DNA of 30,932 bases from positions 1-30,932 of the forward strand of contig NZ_QRVG01000006.1 of the NCBI RefSeq assembly GCF_003459245.1. The letters are read 5' to 3'. The stretch comes from Collinsella sp. AF23-2 (GTDB lineage: Bacteria > Actinomycetota > Coriobacteriia > Coriobacteriales > Coriobacteriaceae). Both the position numbers and the translations under genes were made by a program. Below the pieces are notes generated by a model, which was not told where the DNA came from, ran no database searches, and saw only the letters and a program-made list of their open reading frames with translations. How positions within the stretch are numbered: position 1 is the stretch's first letter; every line of letters starts with the position of its first letter. Shown in pieces: positions 24,799-30,932 of the stretch.

Positions 24799-24932
24799 GG
24801 AGCCCCGGGGAGGGCAAATATATAAGGTCGCCTGCTCGGACAGTCCTGACTCGCACGGAGAGCACATTAAGTGCTCTCCGGCTCGTGCGGAACTCGCGAT
24901 CGACCTTATATATTTGCCCTCCCCGGGGCTCC
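24799..24932. repeat. 134-bp element with 32-bp perfect terminal inverted repeats
   Basis: The arms at 24799-24830 and 24901-24932 are perfect 32-base reverse complements, each containing CCCCGGGG and a TATATA core. Inside, CGGAGAGCAC and GTGCTCTCCG form a second perfect 10-bp hairpin with loop ATTAA, flanked by CGCAC/GTGCG. The whole can fold into a nested cruciform. It begins 17 bases after the UPF0210 stop, has no coding potential and no T run. It resembles a REP/BIME or MITE-like element more than a simple terminator. Confidence 0.75.
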
Positions 24933-25048
24933 CGCACAACGGGACCTCAGTTGGGTTCTGTCCCGGTTGCAGTTGCTTCGCTCCTGCACCACTTGGCTGG
25001 TACGGCGGTTTGGCATTGGAACGGTTCTTTTTCTGATATATGCTGGTT

Positions 25049-25080
25049 GCGGCTCTTCTTTTGGGAGGGGCCGCTTTTTT
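25049..25080 (+). terminator. Rho-independent terminator immediately before the methyltransferase gene
   Basis: GCGGCTCTTC pairs with GGGAGGGGCCGC (with G-T pairs) followed by TTTTTT (25075-25080). It ends only 5 bases before the ribosome site of the gene at 25100, leaving no room for a promoter in between. Confidence 0.7.
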
Positions 25081-25099
25081 GTTGTGAGGGGGATGGCCC

Positions 25100-25987
25100 G
25101 TGGCTGATGGTGTAATTCAATCTGAGCTACTTTCTGCGGATTGGAATGACGAATGGATGCGCTTGCAAGCTGGTCGGCATCGGGCTGATGATCCTTTTGA
25201 GTGGGATAAGCGGGCTCGGCATTTTCGGCCATTGGAGACTGCCCCGTATGCTCGGGATTTTATAAAACTGCTGGCGCTTGAGCCTGGTGAGTCGGTGCTC
25301 GATATGGGGTGTGGGGCTGGGTCGATTGCTATTCCGCTTGCTCAGGCTGGGCATCCTGTGATTGCAGCCGACTTCTCCCCCGCTATGTTGGGCACCCTTG
25401 ATGCCGGTATTGAGTATTACGGGCTCGAGGATCTTATTACACCGCTTGAGCTTGCTTGGGATGACGATTGGGATCTGGTTGGGCCGGTTACCAAGGCTGT
25501 AGATGTTGCCTTTGCGAGTCGCTCGGTTACTACGAACGACCTGAAGGGGGCACTTGTCAAGCTTGACCGCACGGCTCGTCGGCGTTGTGCTGTCACGATG
25601 GTCGCCAACTCCAGCCCGCGCTATGACCCGCACCTGATGAACGCCATCGGCGCCTCGGTTACCCGCAGCAACGGATTTGTATATGCCTTTAACATCCTTA
25701 TTCAGATGGGCGCACTGCCGCAGGTCACGTATTTTGAATCGCCCCGCCGCGACACCTTCGATAGTCTTGAGGCGGGCGTGGCGGACTTTTCTCGCATGCT
25801 CGAGCATGGCAACGAGGATAAGATTGACCGCCTGCGCGACTATATCGCCCACCATATGATCGAGAACCCCCATGCCGGCGAGCCGGGATCCAAGGGCGTA
25901 CCGCAGGGACGTTACATGCTCGACCACATCCGCAAAGTCCGATGGGCGTTTATCGCCTGGGAACCGGTCTCCGTACCCCGCCCGTAG
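25100..25987 (+). CDS. Class I SAM-dependent methyltransferase
   Basis: This 295-residue protein has motif I VLDMGCGAGSIAIPLAQ (about 76-92) and motif II AADFSPAML, typical of Rossmann-type methyltransferases. The target is not apparent; relatives include small-molecule methylases and UbiE-like proteins. The start is GTG at 25100 with GAGGGGGA seven bases upstream; the nearby ATG is out of frame. Codon use is unusual: up to about 25600 the codons favour GCT, GGT, GGG, GAT and CGG, and after about 25610 they return to the GCC/GGC/GAC style of the surrounding genes. This suggests a recombinant gene. The terminator just upstream suggests expression by read-through. Confidence 0.82.
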   Translation: MADGVIQSELLSADWNDEWMRLQAGRHRADDPFEWDKRARHFRPLETAPYARDFIKLLALEPGESVLDMGCGAGSIAIPLAQAGHPVIAADFSPAMLGTLDAGIEYYGLEDLITPLELAWDDDWDLVGPVTKAVDVAFASRSVTTNDLKGALVKLDRTARRRCAVTMVANSSPRYDPHLMNAIGASVTRSNGFVYAFNILIQMGALPQVTYFESPRRDTFDSLEAGVADFSRMLEHGNEDKIDRLRDYIAHHMIENPHAGEPGSKGVPQGRYMLDHIRKVRWAFIAWEPVSVPRP

Positions 25988-26145
25988 CCCATCTAAAGCT
26001 TGCATCGTCTTCCCGCCCGGCATCCGCATTCTTTGCGAACTGGGTAAACGCGCTCCACACCACGCCGTTCCTGCGCTATCGTGGGACAGCTCACGTAGAT
26101 TAAGGCCCCATTGCGGGGCGCCCCATACATAGAAAGCGAGAACCC

Positions 26146-26445
26146 ATGGCACTGACAGGAGCCCAGGTCAAGCAGCTTCGCAGCATGGCCCATCACCTCA
26201 ACCCCGCCATCATCATCGGTAAGTCCGATGTCAACGAGGGCACCGTCGAGCAGACGGTCGCCTACCTGGAGAAGCACGAGCTCGTTAAGTGCTCCGTGCT
26301 GGACGGCTCCAGCCTTTCTGCCCGCGAGGCCGCCGAGGAGCTCGCCGAGCGCTGCCACGCCGACGTCGTTCAGGTTATCGGCCGCAAGTTCTCGCTGTAT
26401 CGCGAGTCCTCGCGCAAGGATATCGAGAAGATCAAGCTCGTCTAA
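26146..26445 (+). CDS. yhbY: YhbY-type CRM-domain RNA-binding protein
   Basis: This 99-residue protein is a single CRM domain: KQLRSMAHHLNPAIIIGKSDVNEGTVEQ contains the GxxG-like IGK loop, and VVQVIGRKFSLYR the last strand, as in E. coli YhbY, which binds pre-50S ribosomal particles. Length is the usual 97-100. The site upstream is weak (AAAGCGAG). A GCCCC/GGGGC hairpin lies at about 26104-26119 in its leader. It is a single gene followed by a strong terminator. Confidence 0.93.
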   Translation: MALTGAQVKQLRSMAHHLNPAIIIGKSDVNEGTVEQTVAYLEKHELVKCSVLDGSSLSAREAAEELAERCHADVVQVIGRKFSLYRESSRKDIEKIKLV

Positions 26446-26472
26446 AACCGACTGGCCATACCGAGTAGCCTG

Positions 26473-26505
26473 CGGGCGTCCGAGTGATTCGGGCGCCCGT
26501 TTTTT
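26473..26505 (+). terminator. Terminator of yhbY
   Basis: CGGGCGTCCGA pairs with TTCGGGCGCCCG (one T-G pair), followed by TTTTTT. Its T run reaches into the stop codon of the convergent regulator gene. Confidence 0.9.
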
Positions 26506-29500
26506 ATCGCTCGACAAGCACGCGCCTGAGCCTGCCTTCGACCAGGCGCTCATACAGGCGCCTTGTCTCGGGCTCGGGCACGCCTTGAACCTGCTCTCGC
26601 AGGTGGTGCATGTGGCCGCTGTATAGCTCGACAACATCGCGGCGTCGTCCCGCCGCACCGTAAACGCGCATGGCACAGCGAACCATGTCCTCGCGCGCAG
26701 TCTCTTGGCGAAGCCCCGATTCAACGAGCCAAATTGCCGATTGCAGGTCATTTTCCTCGAGAGCGGCATTCGCTCCCCTAATCATGCAGTCGATGTACTT
26801 GGATTGCATAATGTGGCGCATGCGCGTAAAAAACGTGGGATTGCAACCGGTGGGAACATACAGCGGCCCCGCGTAGAGCTGCTCAACCTTAAGACAAAGC
26901 TCAACCAGGTGAGGGCCTCTCGCGCCCATACGGTTTCCCAGGATCTCGCGGCTCAGCTGGTCAAAGAGCCTTACATCGGTCTTAACGTAGTCGCCGTTGA
27001 GCCCTATGCACTCGTTTTGGATGAGCACGCACGACTTGCCATCCGGCGTTGGACCCAAAGCCGAGCGCAAGCGCGATACCGTCGAATACAGATTGTTGCG
27101 CGCGGCGCTAAACTCGGCATGGGGCCACAACTCCATGGCGATTGTCTCGCGGTCGACCATGGCATCCATGCCCAACGCGAGCCGCTCGGCAAGTGTTGCC
27201 GCCTTTTTGCGACGCCACATCTTATCCGTGATGGGAAAGCCGTCGCGCTCGGCGCGAAATGTGCCAAACATGCGCATCTCAATATGGCCGATCGTATCGA
27301 CAGCCTCAACCTCGCCCGCCTGGAACAGGTGCTCGCTTTCGCCCTCAAAATCATCGCGTAGTGAATACCGCGACAGCTCACGCACCGGAAGCTTCTTGCG
27401 AATCCTGACGGCAGGCTCGCCCAGACAGTGCATCGCAAGACGCGCAAATAGCCGATACGATGGGTCTAAAATCCCCGAGCGATTCATAGACATCCAGGCG
27501 GCAAGATCGCTATCGCGGCCCGCAGCGGCCAGGTGCAGCGCCACGATCCAGGCTTCTGAGCCACCGACCTGCGTCTTGCTAATGTCGAGCAGCTCCGCCT
27601 CTTCGCGAACCGATACCAGCGACGTATTGCGCAGGTACGCCACGCGCTCCAGCAGCAACGCGTTTTCGCGCATGTACGCAATCGATTCGTCGGCGAGCTT
27701 GAGTACCTGAACCGCGCGAAACTTCGCGTTGACCGGCCGCCCCTCCGCCAGCGATTGCCAACCCTCCAGCAATAACCCAAACAGCTGAATTTGATTGTCA
27801 CGAACACGCACCGCAAAGCGGTCGAGCTCGCCAAACGCCACATCGTCGGTCACGGGCAAGCCCGCGAGCAGGCGCCGCGCCGCGAGCACCATACGCAGCC
27901 AAATGGATGGCGCCTTAAGCCCGCGGATATCGAGCGCCTCGAGTATCTGCGCCATCTTGTCATCGCGCTCGTCGGGTTTAGCAAACGAGCCGTCGAACAG
28001 CTCCACCAGCATATGGTCGGCCTGTATGAGAATCCCCGCGATGTCGAGCTCGCAATCATAAGCTTTGCACGCCTTGAGCTTCGCGAGAACATTGCCGTCT
28101 TCCGCTCGCTCGGTTAGGTGGCGCTTGACCTCGATATGCGCGGACAGCATGTCGAGCACCTCGCAGGATGTCTGTTCTTGCACAACAGGGTTGGCGGGAA
28201 GCCCCAGATCATTGTCGCCATAAAAGGCGATGGTGAGCGCCTGGGCTATTTTCCAGGTAGCGGGATCGATCTCGTGCGCCGCCTGGTCACCCGCACGTTC
28301 GATAACGGACGCCATATACCTTGCTAGCTTTGTATTGCACACGCTGACAGCCGCCAGATACACGCCGAGTGCCTCGGCGGGTGCCGGCTCTTGCTCCTGC
28401 TTTTCCGCATTGATCATCGCCGACGCCGCACGGCAAATGTCCCCTCCGTGCCCGGTCAGGGCAAGATCGGCCCCATACTGCCCGGCAAGTTCCAATACCA
28501 CATGGCGGTCCAAGAACGCGTCGGCCAGGTCCATAGCCAAATCGCATCGGCCCGCCTTGATCAAAATGCGAGCAGCCCGCGATACAAGTTCGGGACGGAT
28601 CTCGGCAACAAGCTTTCGCAGCCTCAGGCGCGCGTTGTCCTTAGCGCCCAAACACCTAAAGGTGCGATCAGACGGATCCACGCCAAAAATCGGATAATCG
28701 CGCACAAAGATGGACTGGTCGACCATCGAAAGCCTCACGCCGCACGCCTCTAGCTCCGCAATGCGGCCCTCGCCCATCAGTACCATCAAACAGGCAACGG
28801 TAAACAACAGGTTGTTCTCGAGCGATGCGAGATCGGCCAGCGCCGCACCGTACACGTTGACGATTTCGTTCTCGAGCAACCCGGCAACATCGCCCTGTCC
28901 ATACATTCCCGTCTGCAAGGCAGATACCAGCTCGGGTACGCCCTGTGTGAGCCGATAGAAATCAAGCGATGTGCTGATTGAGAACGCCGTGGCCCATGAC
29001 GAATACTCATAGGCGTGCACCTTGAGCATCTGCGCATTGACTTTTACAGAATCGCCCAGCCCGTGGATAAGCAATCGGTTGGAGGGGCGGCAGGCAATAA
29101 AGACCCCCGTCCCCGTAGCACGTAAGCTGCGGATTCGATCGATGAGGTCCTCGGTTTCGTGCTGCTCGAGATTGGGCACGTTGTCGATCGCAACGAGCGA
29201 ATGAGGTTTGTCCTTAAGCTCATCGGCGACAACCTCGAGCTGCATAAAGAGCTCGCGTCCAATCGCGCGGTCGGCCTCGATAATCCGAACCGGCCCTCGC
29301 GTGGGGTCCGATTTAACCTCCTGCACGTATTGCAGCAACACCGACGTCTTACCAAACCCATCGGGCGCGTAGAGCAAAACAATTCCCGCCTTGCGCCCTT
29401 TAACGATGAGCTCGTTCATCAAGCGATCGCGCCGCACCATATAGCCGCCGCCCGTCGGCATCAACTCGAGGTCGTCCGTATTGCCCAAATCGTTTACCAT
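26504..29500 (-). CDS. Large NTPase-TPR-BTAD transcriptional regulator
   Basis: This 998-residue protein has an N-terminal STAND-type NTPase domain with the Walker A LYAPDGFGKTS (43-53, first Gly replaced by Ala) and a Walker B-like HSLVAIDNV (about 100). A long helical repeat region (about 250-730) follows. Near 737 a winged-helix DNA-binding domain starts (MRMFGTFRAERDG...RRKKAATLAERLALG...ELWPHAEFSAARNNLYSTVSRLRSALG), then a BTAD domain (about 850-990). This order resembles MalT/AfsR-type regulators with a SARP-like output at the end. GAGGAG precedes the ATG at 29500. It has no obvious adjacent target; a repeated CCATATG motif upstream may serve autoregulation. The signal is unknown. Confidence 0.85.
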   Translation of the reverse strand: MVNDLGNTDDLELMPTGGGYMVRRDRLMNELIVKGRKAGIVLLYAPDGFGKTSVLLQYVQEVKSDPTRGPVRIIEADRAIGRELFMQLEVVADELKDKPHSLVAIDNVPNLEQHETEDLIDRIRSLRATGTGVFIACRPSNRLLIHGLGDSVKVNAQMLKVHAYEYSSWATAFSISTSLDFYRLTQGVPELVSALQTGMYGQGDVAGLLENEIVNVYGAALADLASLENNLLFTVACLMVLMGEGRIAELEACGVRLSMVDQSIFVRDYPIFGVDPSDRTFRCLGAKDNARLRLRKLVAEIRPELVSRAARILIKAGRCDLAMDLADAFLDRHVVLELAGQYGADLALTGHGGDICRAASAMINAEKQEQEPAPAEALGVYLAAVSVCNTKLARYMASVIERAGDQAAHEIDPATWKIAQALTIAFYGDNDLGLPANPVVQEQTSCEVLDMLSAHIEVKRHLTERAEDGNVLAKLKACKAYDCELDIAGILIQADHMLVELFDGSFAKPDERDDKMAQILEALDIRGLKAPSIWLRMVLAARRLLAGLPVTDDVAFGELDRFAVRVRDNQIQLFGLLLEGWQSLAEGRPVNAKFRAVQVLKLADESIAYMRENALLLERVAYLRNTSLVSVREEAELLDISKTQVGGSEAWIVALHLAAAGRDSDLAAWMSMNRSGILDPSYRLFARLAMHCLGEPAVRIRKKLPVRELSRYSLRDDFEGESEHLFQAGEVEAVDTIGHIEMRMFGTFRAERDGFPITDKMWRRKKAATLAERLALGMDAMVDRETIAMELWPHAEFSAARNNLYSTVSRLRSALGPTPDGKSCVLIQNECIGLNGDYVKTDVRLFDQLSREILGNRMGARGPHLVELCLKVEQLYAGPLYVPTGCNPTFFTRMRHIMQSKYIDCMIRGANAALEENDLQSAIWLVESGLRQETAREDMVRCAMRVYGAAGRRRDVVELYSGHMHHLREQVQGVPEPETRRLYERLVEGRLRRVLVER

Positions 29501-29516
29501 GCTTGCTCCTCAACTC

Positions 29517-29550
29517 GACCATATGGACACCGTAGCTGCAGGACCATATG
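29517..29550. promoter_or_regulatory. Direct repeat GACCATATG upstream of the BTAD regulator
   Basis: GACCATATG occurs at 29517-29525 and 29542-29550, 25 bp apart. The first copy includes the palindrome CCATATGG. It is within 50 bp of the regulator's start codon and could be an autoregulatory site. Confidence 0.35.
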
Positions 29551-29780
29551 AGCCGCCCCGTGAATAGCGCGACTTAGAGTTTTTAATTGTCTGCCGGTAC
29601 GTGTTTGGCAAGTTTTTGTACAGCGAGGCCCGATGGTAACTTATCCCCCGACCAATAGGTCTTTGCGCAGGTCAATGCGCTTGCCAGCATGTCCCATCCC
29701 ATTTGCAGTGTAGCGCAGTCGGCTATTTTTATTTGAGTTGCGCAACTCGCCTACTCCTCGCTACCGCCTGCGACTCTATG
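29551..29780. other. Non-coding stretch with a 14-bp palindrome
   Basis: This gap between the regulator gene and the candidate small RNA contains GAGTTGCGCAACTC, a perfect palindrome at 29735-29748. I see no gene. The palindrome may be an operator. Confidence 0.4.
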
Positions 29781-29810
29781 GTGGCAAATGTGCATAGAAT
29801 CTGCTATAGA
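29781..29810 (+). promoter_or_regulatory. Plus-strand promoter with extended -10
   Basis: GTGGCA (29781-29786) is a fair -35, and TGC followed by TATAGA (29805-29810) is an extended -10, with an 18-bp spacing. The -10 resembles that of the tRNA-Glu gene. It points to no open reading frame. Confidence 0.45.
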
Positions 29811-29816
29811 ATGAAT

Positions 29817-29921
29817 CACAAAAATTTAAAACCCTTCAGTCAAGCACGCGGCAAGGTTTCCGTCATGTATACGCCACGGCGTATGTCCACTAAAAAGGCC
29901 CCCGCAAAGCGAGGGCCTTTT
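29817..29921 (+). ncRNA. Candidate small RNA upstream of the nagB terminator
   Basis: The promoter above should start near 29817, and the hairpin with TTTT at 29892-29921 also reads as a terminator on the plus strand. The result would be an RNA of about 105 bases. It contains ATACG/CGTAT at 29869-29884 as a short stem. No coding potential is evident. The prediction rests on promoter and terminator only. Confidence 0.3.
29892..29921 (-). terminator. Terminator of nagB, possibly bidirectional
   Basis: AAGGCCCTCGC pairs with GCGGGGGCCTT (one mismatch or wobble), loop TTT, followed by TTTTT on the minus strand and TTTT on the plus strand. It lies 30 bases after the nagB stop. Confidence 0.85.
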
Positions 29922-29950
29922 GGAAAGCTATGCAAGATCGCTTGGTCGCG

Positions 29951-30679
29951 TTACTCGCAGAGCGAAAGAGCGGCCTCGTCAGCAACGACGACGCAGTTGG
30001 TGTGCAGTTGCAGGATCGAAGCCGGGCACTTGGGCGTAACTGGACCATAGCACATATCGTGCACGGCCTGAGCCTTGGCCTCGCCGTTGGCGACAACCAG
30101 GATCATGCGGGCATACATGATGGTCTGGGTGCCCATGGTGTAAGCCTGACGGGGCACATCATCGATGCTGTCGAACAGGCGGCTGTTAGCCTGAATGGTG
30201 CTCTCGGTCAGGTCGACGCAGTGCGTACCCTTGGAGAAGTGGTCATCGGGCTCGTTGAAGCCAATATGACCGTTATTACCAATGCCGAGCAGCTGCAGAT
30301 CCGGGTAACCGGCGGCAGCGACGATCTTGTCGTACTCGGAGCAGGCAGCAGCGGCATCGGGGTTGGAGCCATCGGGCACGTGCGTGTTGTTCAGATCGAT
30401 ATTGATGTGATCGAAGAAGTTCTCGCGCATAAAGTAGTGATAGCTCTGGGGATCGTCGTGCGAAAGACCACGATACTCGTCCAGGTTATAAGTGCTGACC
30501 TCGGCGAAGTCGACGTCGCCCTTCTCGTACCAAGCGGCGAGCTGCTTGTAAGCGCCAATCGGGGTGGAGCCGGTGGCAAGACCCAGCACGCAATCGGGCT
30601 TGAGGATAACCTGGGCCGAGATGATATTAGCGGCCTTGCGGCTCATATCCTCGTAGTCTTTAGCTTTAATGATTTTCAT
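29951..30679 (-). CDS. nagB: Glucosamine-6-phosphate deaminase
   Basis: This 242-residue enzyme converts glucosamine 6-phosphate to fructose 6-phosphate and ammonia, feeding amino sugars into glycolysis. LGLATGSTPIGAYKQL is the phosphate-binding loop. Catalytic residues are Asp67 (YNLDEYRGL) and His138/Glu143 (GIGNNGHIGFNEP), with Asn136 where E. coli has Asp141; Bacillus enzymes also have a non-Asp residue there, as I recall. The short form lacks the allosteric C-terminal tail of the E. coli enzyme. The start is the ATG at 30679 with AAAGGACG upstream; the longer frame is not supported. It is followed by its own terminator; nagA is not in the window. Confidence 0.95.
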   Translation of the reverse strand: MKIIKAKDYEDMSRKAANIISAQVILKPDCVLGLATGSTPIGAYKQLAAWYEKGDVDFAEVSTYNLDEYRGLSHDDPQSYHYFMRENFFDHINIDLNNTHVPDGSNPDAAAACSEYDKIVAAAGYPDLQLLGIGNNGHIGFNEPDDHFSKGTHCVDLTESTIQANSRLFDSIDDVPRQAYTMGTQTIMYARMILVVANGEAKAQAVHDMCYGPVTPKCPASILQLHTNCVVVADEAALSLCE

Positions 30680-30786
30680 TACGCGTCCTTTCTCGTACAA
30701 GAGAGGCAAGGCTCCCCTTACAAGCACTTGCCCGCGGCCCGCGTCGGCCGCAACCAACGTGTGCGGCCACCAGGGCGAGGTCGCGT

Positions 30787-30792
30787 AATATA
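30787..30792 (-). promoter_or_regulatory. Possible -10 box of nagB
   Basis: TATATT on the minus strand lies 108 bp upstream of the start codon. No good -35 is visible. Confidence 0.25.
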
Positions 30793-30876
30793 TGTGTCTC
30801 GTGTCTAACCGCGTCGAGGCCCCTGCCCGTCCACGGTGACCCAAAGCTGTTTAGCTTCGGACAATCCCATCTTGCC

Positions 30877-30910
30877 ACGGAGGGCGCCCTCTTTCAAGGG
30901 CGCCCTCCGT
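30877..30910. repeat. Perfect 14-bp hairpin near the window edge
   Basis: ACGGAGGGCGCCCT and AGGGCGCCCTCCGT are perfect arms with a 6-base loop. No T run follows on either strand. It may end a gene beyond the window, or be a REP-type repeat. Confidence 0.5.
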
Positions 30911-30932
30911 AAACGTGATTGAATTGTAGGCT

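Overview
The window is high-GC, densely coded DNA with short intergenic gaps. It looks like the chromosome of a Gram-positive gut anaerobe of the class Coriobacteriia, most likely Collinsella or a close relative. This is inferred from gene content and protein style: a long type III glutamine synthetase, a MetH without its own reactivation domain, a large NTPase-BTAD regulator, MurT/GatD peptidoglycan amidation, a UPF0210/PFL protein, and GTG starts with strong GGAGG-like ribosome binding sites. No database search was possible, so the genus is a judgement.

Layout. (1) 1-900 is an AT-richer accessory patch: a 55-residue ribbon-helix-helix protein overlapping the truncated N-terminus of a probable restriction-modification methyltransferase, with a striking TACGTA operator upstream. 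(2) 954-7390 is mostly housekeeping: guaA and a type I asparaginase (divergent), a small XRE regulator divergent from an orphan gene around a perfect 24-bp palindrome, a DUF1648-type membrane protein, ychF, and a multi-cluster ferredoxin protein. (3) 7542-11113 holds three iron/zinc-type alcohol dehydrogenase family genes in tandem on the minus strand (AdhE-like ADH, GldA, GldA paralogue), with strong terminators after the first two. (4) 11614-15956 is a plus-strand cluster of two translationally coupled helical-repeat proteins followed by one 725-residue polypeptide joining MurT to GatD, which normally are two subunits of the lipid II amidation enzyme. (5) 15957-16560 holds a hairpin, a duplicated 53-bp inverted repeat with an 80-bp period, tRNA-Glu(UUC) and terminators. 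(6) glnA type III is on the minus strand, with GlnR-like pentamers upstream. (7) 19079-23308 is a methionine/one-carbon operon: metF, a stand-alone MetH reactivation domain, and metH. (8) 23417-26445 has a UPF0210 protein, a 134-bp nested inverted repeat, a methyltransferase gene of mosaic composition, and yhbY. (9) 26504-30679 has a 998-residue regulator and nagB on the minus strand, with a possible small RNA between them.

How the genes work together. metF supplies 5-methyl-THF, metH uses it to methylate homocysteine, and the gene between them should reactivate oxidised cobalamin. glnA, asparaginase, guaA, nagB and MurT-GatD all make or use glutamine, asparagine or ammonia, but they are separate transcription units and only the glnA upstream region shows a possible nitrogen-control site. 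The dehydrogenases fit fermentative redox balancing. I did not find a complete defence, secretion or biosynthetic island. The signals most worth checking are the MurT-GatD fusion, the 134-bp nested inverted repeat, the metF upstream structures, the RHH gene with its TACGTA array, and the mosaic methyltransferase.
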